Of a stretch of DNA of 9,888 nucleotides, positions 1-7,798 are shown piece by piece. The translations under genes and the position numbers were made by a program. The notes under the pieces are model-generated. The model was not told where the DNA came from. It saw only the letters and a program-made list of their open reading frames with translations, and searched no databases. This DNA is from UBA2336 sp964597075 (GTDB taxonomy: Bacteria; Bacteroidota; Bacteroidia; Cytophagales; Cyclobacteriaceae). Position 1 is the first letter of the stretch. Every line of letters starts with the position of its first letter. Location: the NCBI GenBank assembly GCA_964597075.1, contig CAZQXC010000092.1, forward strand, positions 1 to 9,888, written 5' to 3'.

Positions 1-25
1 TAATTTTCAAAATTGGATTTTGAAA

Positions 26-1036
26 ATGGAAGAGTTAGGCAAATCATTACCGGTGGCGGAAAGCCTTGTTGATGGCGAGGAAGCCGGGACCGTTTCAGGT
101 AATACCAATTGCTTGAATTGTGGTGCTGTAATGGCAGGACCCTTTTGCTCAAATTGTGGACAGAAGGATTTACCCAGAAGACAGGCAATCGGAGATTTGT
201 CTATCAACTTTGTAAGTTCCTTTTTCAGTTTTGAGTCGAAGTTTTTCAAAACTTTCATTAGTGTATTGTTCAAACCAGGACTTCTCATCAAAGAATACAA
301 CGAAGGTAAGCGTGAACGGTATTACCATCCTGCCCGCATGTATGTGTTTCTCAGTTTTATTTTCTTTTTGATTTTTGCCTTTATTCCGAAAGAAGATATG
401 GTAGATATAAACTTGAATGACAATGGTCGGGAGATGACACGCGAAGAGAAGCGCGACTTTCTTGACTCATTGAGCACAACGGAGACCTGGACAGTCTCTG
501 AAGAAGATTTTGATCCTAGTACGTTAGCTGAATACGATTCTATTGATAATGCCAAACCTGTTGATCATCGAGATGGAAAAATTGTTCGCTACTTTAAAAC
601 AAAGTTCATTACCCTGAAACAACAACGAGGTTGGGACGAAAAAGCCATCTGGAAAAGTTTTGGCGAAAGCCTCCAGGCGAACATCCCAAAAATGATTTTC
701 TTTTTGCTGCCCATCTTCGCATTGATTTTGAAGCTGTTGTATGTCCGCAAGGATTTTTATTATTCAGAACATTTGGTGTTCACCGTATTCTTTTATGATT
801 TTCTTTTTCTGGCGGGTATTTTCGGTCTTTTGTTTTCATTGGTGAGTTGGCTTGAATGGATCAACTTTTTTATTTTCCTATACGTCAATTTTTATTTGTA
901 CAAAGCCATGCGAAGGGTATACGGCCAATCACGCTTCAAAACCATCCTGAAATTCTTTTCCGTAATCTGGATATTTTTCTTCTGCATCCTTTTCGCATTC
1001 GGTATTAATGCATTGGTTACGTTAATATTATTGTAA
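26..1036 (+). CDS. DUF3667 domain-containing membrane protein with N-terminal zinc ribbon
   Basis: Conserved Bacteroidota family of unknown function. From the ATG at 26 the protein has 336 residues. A soluble start carries a four-cysteine zinc ribbon (C29-x2-C32 and C41-x2-C44, the latter in FCSNCGQK). The family signature follows: a segment rich in Phe and Ser, then LFKPGLLIKEYNEGKRERYY (about 81-100) and HPARMY. The first membrane segment is at about 105-121. A charged, acidic loop (about 122-220) separates it from four more hydrophobic segments (about 222-240, 250-275, 278-294, 308-334). The motif EHLVFTVFFYDF (248-259) is also typical of the family. The start is uncertain: a TTG lies two codons upstream at 20, and the frame stays open to the left edge, so a longer N-terminus is possible. 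There is no Shine-Dalgarno, as usual in this phylum. The stop overlaps the rarA start by one base. Family assignment is confident; function is not known. Confidence 0.85.
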   Translation: MEELGKSLPVAESLVDGEEAGTVSGNTNCLNCGAVMAGPFCSNCGQKDLPRRQAIGDLSINFVSSFFSFESKFFKTFISVLFKPGLLIKEYNEGKRERYYHPARMYVFLSFIFFLIFAFIPKEDMVDINLNDNGREMTREEKRDFLDSLSTTETWTVSEEDFDPSTLAEYDSIDNAKPVDHRDGKIVRYFKTKFITLKQQRGWDEKAIWKSFGESLQANIPKMIFFLLPIFALILKLLYVRKDFYYSEHLVFTVFFYDFLFLAGIFGLLFSLVSWLEWINFFIFLYVNFYLYKAMRRVYGQSRFKTILKFFSVIWIFFFCILFAFGINALVTLILL

Positions 1037-2307
1037 TGATTTTTCATTCTAACCAACCTTTAGCGGAACGCATGCGACCATCCATGTTAGATGATTTGGT
1101 AGGACAGGAACACCTGGTTGGTGCTGGTGGAATTATTCGCAAGGCCATACAGTTGGGCCATATTCCTTCTATGATTTTATGGGGTCCTCCGGGTGTGGGC
1201 AAAACCACCATAGCCAACATTATCGCTCATGAAGTAAAAAAGCCTTTTTATACGTTAAGTGCAGTTAATGCAGGCGTAAAGGATGTTCGAGAAGTTATCG
1301 AAAAATCAAGATTATCAGGGAAATCGATTTTGTTTATCGATGAAATTCACCGGTTTAATAAATCTCAACAAGATGCCTTGCTTGGCGCTGTTGAAAAAGG
1401 TGTAATTACACTGATTGGTGCCACTACTGAAAATCCATCCTTTGAGGTAAACTCAGCGTTGCTTTCGCGATGCCAGGTGTATACGTTAAAAGCTTTGGAT
1501 GAAAAAGATCTTCTCAGGTTGGTGCGTCACGCGTTAGTTCACGATGCCCAGTTAAAACAGAGGGATGTTGAAGTGAAAGAGCATAGTGCACTTTTTCAAC
1601 TTTCCGGTGGCGATGCCCGAAAGGTATTAAACTTGCTGGAGTTGGTGGTTGATTCTGAACCTTCCGGAAGCGTGGTAATCACCGATGAACTTGCCACCAA
1701 CGTAGCTCAACAAAAAATTGCCATTTATGATAAGAGTGGTGAGCAACACTATGATATCATCTCTGCGTTTATCAAATCCATCCGCGGCAGCGATCCCAAC
1801 GCAGCCATTTATTATCTGGCCCGTATGGTTGAAGGTGGGGAAGATGTAAAGTTTATCGCACGAAGAATGGTGATTCTGGCTTCGGAGGATATTGGTAATG
1901 CAAACCCCACTGCGTTGGTCATGGCCACCAACACGTTTCAGGCAGTAACCATGATTGGCTACCCTGAGGCACGCATTATACTGGCGCAATGCGCGGTGTA
2001 CCTGGCCAGCTCACCGAAAAGCAATGCCAGTTACATGGCCATTGAAGATGCCATTCGTGTAGTGAATGAAACAGGAGATTTGCCAGTGCCGTTAGCGGTA
2101 AGAAATGCACCCACCAAACTGATGAAGGAGTTAGGGTATGGTAAGAACTACCAGTACGCTCATGGATATGAGGGTAATTTTGTGAACATGGAATTCCTTC
2201 CGGATAAAATTTCCGGAACTAAGTTTTATGATCCGGGCAACAATGCGCGGGAACTGGAGTTAAGAAAATACCTGCGGGACCGTTGGAAGGAAAAATATGG
2301 TTATTGA
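1036..2307 (+). CDS. rarA: Replication-associated recombination protein A (RarA/MgsA), AAA+ ATPase
   Basis: DNA-dependent ATPase of the RarA/MgsA/WRNIP1 family, related to clamp-loader subunits; it acts at stalled replication forks and single-stranded gaps. At 423 residues it is close to the E. coli protein. In order: an N-terminal PLAERMRPSMLDDLVGQEHL box, Walker A GPPGVGKTT (50-58), Walker B ILFIDEIHR (98-106), sensor 1 GATTEN (128-133), arginine finger in SRC (R145), sensor 2 GGDARKVLN (191-199), and the C-terminal oligomerisation region with the strongly conserved IRGSDPNAAIYYLARM and ASEDIGNANP segments. The ATG lies inside the TAATG overlap with the preceding DUF3667 gene, so translation is probably coupled to it. 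No catalytic residue is missing. Identification is very secure. Confidence 0.97.
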   Translation: MIFHSNQPLAERMRPSMLDDLVGQEHLVGAGGIIRKAIQLGHIPSMILWGPPGVGKTTIANIIAHEVKKPFYTLSAVNAGVKDVREVIEKSRLSGKSILFIDEIHRFNKSQQDALLGAVEKGVITLIGATTENPSFEVNSALLSRCQVYTLKALDEKDLLRLVRHALVHDAQLKQRDVEVKEHSALFQLSGGDARKVLNLLELVVDSEPSGSVVITDELATNVAQQKIAIYDKSGEQHYDIISAFIKSIRGSDPNAAIYYLARMVEGGEDVKFIARRMVILASEDIGNANPTALVMATNTFQAVTMIGYPEARIILAQCAVYLASSPKSNASYMAIEDAIRVVNETGDLPVPLAVRNAPTKLMKELGYGKNYQYAHGYEGNFVNMEFLPDKISGTKFYDPGNNARELELRKYLRDRWKEKYGY

Positions 2308-2351
2308 AGCAGAAAAGATCAATCTTGAGTCTGGATTTTTGAGTGAGCGAA

Positions 2352-4430
2352 ATGAAGCAAGTCGTATTTGAGTTACCATCGGTTTTTGTCGTACTCTGCC
2401 TGGCAGCAGGAGTTGGTTATGCGTGGCTGTTGTATACCGCCAATCATCCGTGGGGAAAGCTTGTAAACAGGATTTTATTTACTGTTCGCACCTTGGTTGT
2501 TTTTTTTCTGGCTTTCTTTCTGCTGGGTCCCATTATCAAGCAAATTCAAAATGTAATTGAGAAACCAGTTTTTGTTATTCTTCAGGATAACTCACTTTCC
2601 ATTCAAGAAGCCGTTGATTCCACTGCAAGAGGTACACTTGGTTCCAATTTGGAATTGCTGCAATCGTCACTTCAAGAAGCCGGATATGAAGTTGCTATTA
2701 CAAACTTTTCGGGTGATGATGGCCTGGATGAGAACTTCAGTGAACAGGCCACTAACATACACGAATCATTACGGAGTATATCAAATCGTTTTGAGGGAAG
2801 AAGTTTGGCAGGTACCATTTTTGTGTCGGATGGAATTTATAATGCAGGCCTATCACCAATCTATGGAAATTACAACTTTCCGGTGCATACCGTGGGCCTT
2901 GGCGACACAACGCTCCGGCCTGATCTCATGATAAAAAACATTCTGTATAATAAGATTGCTTATCAGGGAAATAAATTTACGCTCCGGCCTGAAATATTTG
3001 TTAAGGGGTTTCCAAACGAGAACATTTCAGTTTCACTTCTTCATAAAGGAGTTGTGGTTGAGCGTAAGAGTCAAACTTCGCAAACAGATGGTGTAGTAAC
3101 GTTTGAATTTCAACCGCTGGCCGCGGAAGCAGGGATTCAACGCTGGGATATACAAGTCGAAGTCAAAGAATCGGAGCGTAACATAAAGAACAACCGGGCA
3201 ACAGTTTTTATTGAGGTAGTGGAGGGGAGGAAAAAAGTTTTAGTGGTTTCGGCTGTCCCTCACCCGGATATAAAGGTTTTGCGAACAGTGATTGAGCAAA
3301 ACTCGAATTTCGAATTTCTGCTCCATATACCGGGTGTTGAAGAAACAACATCCGTTAACCTTCAGCCGGACAATATCGATTTGGCTATTTTCCATCAGGT
3401 ACCGGATAATCGTGGTCGTGCACGAGAGATCTTTCAGCGGTTTACTAAAAGCAGAACTTCACTTTTTTTAGTGATAGGTGCTTCCAGTGATTTGAATCAA
3501 ATTACTCAGCAACAATTGCCTTTATCGTTTGAACAACAACCAAGACAATTTGATGAAGTTACCCCGGTGATCAGTTCATCATTTTCAAATTTTACTATTT
3601 CAACAGAAGCAAATTCTGTTTTCTCAAGCTTTCCACCCGTTCAGGTACATTTTGGCAAAGCGGTTATTCCGCCTGATGTTTCTATTTTGTTGTCTCAGCG
3701 TGTAGGTAGTCTTACTACAGATAAACCACTTTTGTTTATACAGGAGGAAGAATTACGCAAGGTTGGCTTTATGCTTGGTGAAGGAATGTGGCGTTGGCGT
3801 TTACATGAATTCTCCAGAACAGAAAAGACAGAAGCTTTTGATGAGGTGGTTGGTAAACTGATTCAGTTTTTGAGTACCTCTGACGACAAGCGAAAATTCA
3901 GTAGTTATACGGTTCAGCAACAATTTTCCGACACGGAGTCAGTTGTTTTCGAGAGCCAGGTTTATAATGACATTTATGAGCCTATCTTCGGGAATACAAT
4001 TGAGTTGGAAGTTACTGATGAGCAAGGGAAGAAGACTCAATACAATTATGTATTGAGTCTTGGAAATAACCGGTACGCCATTAATGGTTTACAAGAAGGT
4101 GTATACCGATACCGATCTTCTACCGTGATTAATAACCAGAAAGAAGAATTGCGTGGACAGTTTATGGTCGCTGCTCAACAACTGGAGCTACAGAACCTGA
4201 CGGCCGATTTTGATTTACTTCGAAGATTATCACGTGGGACCGGTGGTATGTTTTATACTGCCGATCAGGTTGACCAGCTTCAACGGGCATTAGCACAAAA
4301 AGAAGGGCAAAACATACTCCGCAGTGAAGCGCGTTATGACTCACTCATCAACCTGAAATGGATTTTCTTCGTACTGCTGTTGCTGATTGGTGCAGAGTGG
4401 TTTTTACGAAAGTATTTTGGAGGGTATTAA
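2352..4430 (+). CDS. Large membrane-anchored vWA-domain protein (BatA/CoxE-like architecture), function unknown
   Basis: Conserved Bacteroidota membrane protein, 692 residues from the ATG at 2352; a GTG at 2343 would add three residues. Two membrane helices at the start (about 9-28 and 44-63) precede a von Willebrand A domain whose metal site is complete: DNSLS (D79, S81, S83), T134, and D160 in FVSDG. Then come a beta-rich Ig-like stretch (about 195-287), a Rossmann-like segment beginning KKVLVVSAVPHP (295 on) that resembles class I glutamine amidotransferase folds, a conserved GEGMWRWRLHEF motif (476-487), a second Ig-like stretch (about 525-605), and a final membrane helix (about 668-685) with a short basic tail. 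The soluble mass is thus probably periplasmic, anchored at both ends. The only cysteine lies in the first helix, so no amidotransferase activity is expected. It follows rarA by 44 bp and may be co-transcribed with it. Metal-dependent ligand binding is inferred; the partner is unknown. Confidence 0.8.
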   Translation: MKQVVFELPSVFVVLCLAAGVGYAWLLYTANHPWGKLVNRILFTVRTLVVFFLAFFLLGPIIKQIQNVIEKPVFVILQDNSLSIQEAVDSTARGTLGSNLELLQSSLQEAGYEVAITNFSGDDGLDENFSEQATNIHESLRSISNRFEGRSLAGTIFVSDGIYNAGLSPIYGNYNFPVHTVGLGDTTLRPDLMIKNILYNKIAYQGNKFTLRPEIFVKGFPNENISVSLLHKGVVVERKSQTSQTDGVVTFEFQPLAAEAGIQRWDIQVEVKESERNIKNNRATVFIEVVEGRKKVLVVSAVPHPDIKVLRTVIEQNSNFEFLLHIPGVEETTSVNLQPDNIDLAIFHQVPDNRGRAREIFQRFTKSRTSLFLVIGASSDLNQITQQQLPLSFEQQPRQFDEVTPVISSSFSNFTISTEANSVFSSFPPVQVHFGKAVIPPDVSILLSQRVGSLTTDKPLLFIQEEELRKVGFMLGEGMWRWRLHEFSRTEKTEAFDEVVGKLIQFLSTSDDKRKFSSYTVQQQFSDTESVVFESQVYNDIYEPIFGNTIELEVTDEQGKKTQYNYVLSLGNNRYAINGLQEGVYRYRSSTVINNQKEELRGQFMVAAQQLELQNLTADFDLLRRLSRGTGGMFYTADQVDQLQRALAQKEGQNILRSEARYDSLINLKWIFFVLLLLIGAEWFLRKYFGGY
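4032..4061. repeat. Perfect 13-bp inverted repeat with 4-nt loop inside the vWA gene
   Basis: The arms AAGACTCAATACA (4032-4044) and TGTATTGAGTCTT (4049-4061) are exact reverse complements around the loop ATTA, and a G-T pair could extend the stem by one. It lies wholly within the coding sequence, in the second Ig-like stretch (codons for KTQYNYVLSL). There is no T-run after it, so it is not an intrinsic terminator. A perfect stem this long is unlikely by chance in 10 kb. Its function is unknown. Confidence 0.85.
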
Positions 4431-4456
4431 AAAAGCGGGTCGCCCCGCCTTTTTTT
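4429..4456. terminator. Bidirectional intrinsic terminator between convergent genes
   Basis: A GC stem GCGGG/CCCGC (4435-4439 with 4444-4448, loop TCGC) is flanked on the left by six A (4429-4434) and on the right, after one C, by seven T (4450-4456). Read rightward it ends the vWA transcript directly after its stop codon. Read leftward the A-run becomes a T-run and can end the clpC transcript, whose stop is only 19 bp away. The stem is short (5 bp), but the A/T flanks can lengthen it. Confidence 0.8.
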
Positions 4457-4474
4457 GGTGATTAGTTAAATCAG

Positions 4475-7006
4475 TTACTCTTTCTTAGAGGCTGCTTTTG
4501 GCTTTTTAATCTTAAGGGTCAATTGATCACCTTTACCATCGTAATCGGCAACAATTATTCCGCCCTCTTCAATCTCGCCTTTCAGGATTTCTTCCGCTAC
4601 TGGATCTTCCAGGTATTTGGTGATGGCCCTGTTTAATGGACGGGCACCAAACTGGTGATCGTATCCTTTTTCAGAAAGGAAGTCCTTTGCCTTTTCAGTA
4701 AGCTCAACATTATATCCGATGGCATTAATTCTGTCAAACACTTTCTTGAGCGAAAGGTCAATAATTTTGTGGATATGTTCGCGCTGCAATGAATTGAAAA
4801 CGATTACATCATCGAGGCGATTCAGGAACTCAGGACTAAACACGCGTTTCAACGCGTTTTGAATAGTCGACTTCATGGCCTCTTCTTCGTTTTCGCGTTT
4901 GGCCGCTGTGGTAAAACCAATACCGCTGCCAAAATCTTTCAGGTCACGAACACCGATATTGGACGTCATGATAATAATAGTGTTTCTGAAATCAACACGT
5001 CTTCCCAAACCATCGGTAAGAATACCATCATCCAACACCTGGAGCAGAATATTGAAAACATCAGGATGTGCTTTTTCTATTTCGTCAAGCAACACAACCG
5101 AATAGGGTTTACGTCTTACTTTTTCAGTAAGTTGCCCACCTTCTTCATAGCCAACATAGCCGGGAGGGGCACCCACTAAACGCGATACAGAAAATTTCTC
5201 CATGTACTCACTCATGTCAATACGAATGAGGGAATCTTCTTTATCGAAAAGGTATGTTGCAAGTACTTTGGCTAATTCGGTTTTACCAACACCGGTAGGA
5301 CCTAAAAATATAAATGAGCCAATGGGTTTCTTCGGATCTTTTAATCCAACGCGGGTACGCTGAATGGCTTTGGTTAATTTTTTAATGGCTTCTTCCTGCC
5401 CGATTACTCTACCGCTAAGTTCATCGCCCATGCCAAGCAACTTATTGCTTTCTTTTTGTGCAATGCGCTTGGTAGGTATACCCGTCATCATGGCGATAAC
5501 ATCAGCTACATTATCTTCATTTACGGTATACTTTTCGGTACGGGTTTTTTCTTCCCATTTGGCCTTGGCAATATCCAATTGCTCAAGAAGTTTCTTCTCT
5601 TTGTCGCGCAGTTGTGCGGCCTCTTCATACTTCTGGCTTTTGACTACGCGGTTCTTTTCTTTTTTAATGTCTTCTATCGCTTCTTCCAACTTCACAATAT
5701 CTTCCGGAACATGAATGTTGTTAATGTGTACCCGCGCTCCGGCCTCATCCATAACGTCAATGGCTTTATCCGGCAGGAAGCGATCGCTTATGTAGCGGTC
5801 GGATAACTTAACACAGGATGCAAGTGCTTCGGAAGTGTACAGCACGTGGTGATGATCTTCATATTTATCCTTAATGTTTTCCAGAATCTGAATGGTTTCT
5901 TCTACCGTAGTAGAATCGACCATTACCATTTGGAATCTTCTGGCCAAGGCACCATCTTTTTCAATATATTGGCGGTATTCATCCAAAGTAGTTGCGCCAA
6001 TACATTGGATCTCTCCGCGTGCCAAGGCAGGCTTGAACATATTGGAAGCATCCAATGAGCCGGAAGCGCCACCTGCACCAACGATAGTATGTAACTCGTC
6101 AATGAACAATATAACATCCGCGGACTTTTCCAATTCGTTCATTACGGCCTTCATACGTTCTTCAAACTGGCCACGATATTTAGTGCCTGCGACCAACGAT
6201 GCCAGGTCAAGCGTAACAACACGTTTGCCAAAAAGAACGCGCGATACTTTTTTCTGAACGATGCGCAAGGCAAGTCCCTCAGCAATGGCTGTTTTACCTA
6301 CACCGGGCTCGCCAATTAAAATCGGATTGTTTTTCTTTCTGCGACTCAATATTTGTGCTACGCGTTCAATTTCTTTTTCACGACCCACAATAGGGTCGAG
6401 CTTTCCATCTTCCGCTAATCGGGTAAGGTCCCGGCCAAAGTTGTCGAGTACAGGTGTACGCGATTTTTCTGTTCCTTTTTTCTCTTTGCCGCCAGCGCCA
6501 GATCCTCCGCCAAAAATGCGTGAAGAATCATCATCCGGATCATCGGTGTCCGAAGCGGCCTGTGGGCCTTCATGTTGGTATTCGAGCATTTCCTTTACGG
6601 TTTCGTAATTGACATCGAATTTATTTAAAATCTGAGTGGCCAGGTTATCAGCATCACGAAGGATGGATAACAACAAATGCTCTGTGCCGATTAGTTGTGC
6701 TTTAAAAATCTTGGCTTCCAGGTAGGTAATCTTGAGTACTTTTTCAGAGGCCTTTGTTAACGGAATATTTGCCAGGTTTTTAATTTCATGTGTAGCCGTA
6801 CCCTTTGATATTTTTTCAATTTCGCCCCGTAAAGCGTCCATCGGAACTCCTAATTTCTTTAAAACCCCAACGGCTACACCCTCGCCCTCGCGTATTAATC
6901 CGAGTAGCAGGTGTTCCGTACCAATATAATCATGACCCAGCCGCAAAGCTTCTTCACGGCTTAGGGATATAACTTCTTTTACGCGATTGGAAAATTTGGC
7001 CTCCAT
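4475..7006 (-). CDS. clpC: ATP-dependent Clp protease ATP-binding subunit ClpC (Hsp100 unfoldase)
   Basis: Hexameric AAA+ unfoldase that feeds substrates to ClpP in cytoplasmic protein quality control. It has 843 residues. Two Clp-N repeats (about 1-145, with the repeated GTEHLLL motif at 29-35 and 107-113) are followed by an acidic then glycine- and lysine-rich linker (about 146-186). First ATPase domain: Walker A GEPGVGKT (232-239), Walker B VILFIDELH (298-306), arginines R356/R357. A ClpC-type middle domain with a UVR-like coiled segment lies at about 440-480 (YEEAAQLRDKEKKLLEQL). Second ATPase domain: Walker A GPTGVGKT (569-576), pore loop GYVGYEEGGQLTE, Walker B VVLLDEIEKAHPDV, sensor 2 GARP (787-790). 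The short middle domain and the IGF loop (696-698) argue for ClpC rather than the disaggregase ClpB and predict ClpP docking. The tail is lysine-rich. No CtsR box or CIRCE element is visible upstream, and no mcsA/mcsB genes flank it. Confidence 0.97.
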   Translation of the reverse strand: MEAKFSNRVKEVISLSREEALRLGHDYIGTEHLLLGLIREGEGVAVGVLKKLGVPMDALRGEIEKISKGTATHEIKNLANIPLTKASEKVLKITYLEAKIFKAQLIGTEHLLLSILRDADNLATQILNKFDVNYETVKEMLEYQHEGPQAASDTDDPDDDSSRIFGGGSGAGGKEKKGTEKSRTPVLDNFGRDLTRLAEDGKLDPIVGREKEIERVAQILSRRKKNNPILIGEPGVGKTAIAEGLALRIVQKKVSRVLFGKRVVTLDLASLVAGTKYRGQFEERMKAVMNELEKSADVILFIDELHTIVGAGGASGSLDASNMFKPALARGEIQCIGATTLDEYRQYIEKDGALARRFQMVMVDSTTVEETIQILENIKDKYEDHHHVLYTSEALASCVKLSDRYISDRFLPDKAIDVMDEAGARVHINNIHVPEDIVKLEEAIEDIKKEKNRVVKSQKYEEAAQLRDKEKKLLEQLDIAKAKWEEKTRTEKYTVNEDNVADVIAMMTGIPTKRIAQKESNKLLGMGDELSGRVIGQEEAIKKLTKAIQRTRVGLKDPKKPIGSFIFLGPTGVGKTELAKVLATYLFDKEDSLIRIDMSEYMEKFSVSRLVGAPPGYVGYEEGGQLTEKVRRKPYSVVLLDEIEKAHPDVFNILLQVLDDGILTDGLGRRVDFRNTIIIMTSNIGVRDLKDFGSGIGFTTAAKRENEEEAMKSTIQNALKRVFSPEFLNRLDDVIVFNSLQREHIHKIIDLSLKKVFDRINAIGYNVELTEKAKDFLSEKGYDHQFGARPLNRAITKYLEDPVAEEILKGEIEEGGIIVADYDGKGDQLTLKIKKPKAASKKE

Positions 7007-7131
7007 GCAGTTTTGTGGAATAATTTGTATTGTAAATGTAAACTTTTCAATGGGATTTTACGCAGCCGGGGCAGCAATTTGAGACTTACCCGATTCGTAG
7101 TAATAAACAACACATCCCCACTTCAATTTGT
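7007..7131 (-). other. Intergenic leader upstream of clpC
   Basis: This 125-bp gap separates the end of the WbqC-like gene from clpC. Read leftward it contains TACATTTA (7035-7042 on the plus strand), one mismatch from the Bacteroidota -7 element TAnnTTTG, which would give a leader of roughly 20 nt. I see no matching -33 TTTG at the right distance. Three TGTA units occur close together (7026-7029, 7031-7034, 7037-7040 by the plus-strand TGTA). No convincing hairpin terminator for the WbqC-like gene is present, so read-through into clpC cannot be excluded. Confidence 0.25.
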
Positions 7132-7758
7132 TCATTCATGCCTTGCTGACCCCTGAACAAGTTGACGGGCACCAGGCCCCTCACAAAAGATAAGGTCAAT
7201 AAGACTAAGATTTTTAACAAACGAGCTGCCAAACATTTGGACATAGGGCGTGGGTTCAAAATAGGGGAGATAAGATTCCGGTTTTTTAGCTAATAAACTG
7301 TTCCGTAAGTCTGAAATCCCTATGGCTGGAGTTATCTCGTATGTTTCCGTTTCAATAATGGGAATTTCGAGCCTAAGCCAGTTGAGACAGATTGTCAGCA
7401 GTTCGTATGAGAGATCATACAAAAATGGCTGTTTCTTCATCAAAACCTTATTCAGGTCATCGGCATAGTGCTCAAAAAAGGGTGCCTTACGGTAGGCTGA
7501 TGTAACACTGCGCCAGTGGTTATTCATCCACTTCTGTGAACAATCTATTCGGACATCAGTAATAGCAACATGGCTATGTTTCCCGGTTATTGGTATCGTA
7601 AGTTGCTGTACGCCATTTGCTCCAAGGATTTGAAAGCGGTTGCGATACGATTGCTTCACATAATGTTCATGGCGTTCAATGATAATTCGCTTCGAGTGTG
7701 CCAGCATACTGAAGTATGCAATAGAGGGGAGATAATGAAGTTCGATGAGGCTAATCAA
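7132..7758 (-). CDS. WbqC family protein, TTG start
   Basis: WbqC-like proteins (named after an O-antigen cluster gene) are about 200-240 residues long; their biochemical role is not settled. This one has 208 residues. It opens with IELHYLPSIAYFSML, matching the family's short N-terminal strand and (Y/F)(L/F)P motif, followed by a basic stretch with HYVKQSYRNRFQI and QQLTIPITGKH, then KWMNNHWRSVTSAYRKAPFFEHY (about 75-97), the most characteristic part, and near the end PTPYVQMFG and NLSLIDLIFCEGP. The initiation codon appears to be TTG (7758-7756): an in-frame stop lies seven codons upstream, no ATG lies between, and the first internal ATG (residue 18) would remove the conserved first strand. 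It sits 40 bp downstream of the YciO-type gene and may share its transcript. No other polysaccharide genes are nearby. Confidence 0.85.
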   Translation of the reverse strand: MISLIELHYLPSIAYFSMLAHSKRIIIERHEHYVKQSYRNRFQILGANGVQQLTIPITGKHSHVAITDVRIDCSQKWMNNHWRSVTSAYRKAPFFEHYADDLNKVLMKKQPFLYDLSYELLTICLNWLRLEIPIIETETYEITPAIGISDLRNSLLAKKPESYLPYFEPTPYVQMFGSSFVKNLSLIDLIFCEGPGARQLVQGSARHE

Positions 7759-7798
7759 GGATAACGTATTATCTGGTTACGCGATAGTACTGACTGAT

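Noticed and set aside
227..253. 8-bp inverted repeat AGTTTTGA/TCAAAACT in the DUF3667 gene
   Set aside because: A stem of this length with an 11-nt loop is expected several times by chance in 10 kb of AT-rich sequence.
2557..2931. 124-codon open frame overlapping the vWA gene in another frame
   Set aside because: It lies entirely inside the well-supported vWA gene, and its product has no recognisable domain.
2910..2992. 14-bp direct repeat ACGCTCCGGCCTGA at 2910-2923 and 2979-2992 in the vWA gene
   Set aside because: Both copies encode the same short motif (TLRP plus D/E) in frame; likely chance or local protein similarity, with no sign of a tandem array.
4859..6608. Several open frames of 65-121 codons on the plus strand opposite clpC
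   Set aside because: Antisense shadows of clpC with low-complexity Ser/Phe-rich products; no domain recognised.
7007..7131. CtsR box or CIRCE heat-shock operator upstream of clpC
   Set aside because: Neither the CtsR heptad repeat nor the CIRCE inverted repeat is present.
7756..7763. TATCCTTG on the minus strand (7 of 8 match to the -7 element) at the start of the WbqC-like gene
   Set aside because: It overlaps the TTG start codon itself, so transcription from it would begin inside the gene; not useful as its promoter.
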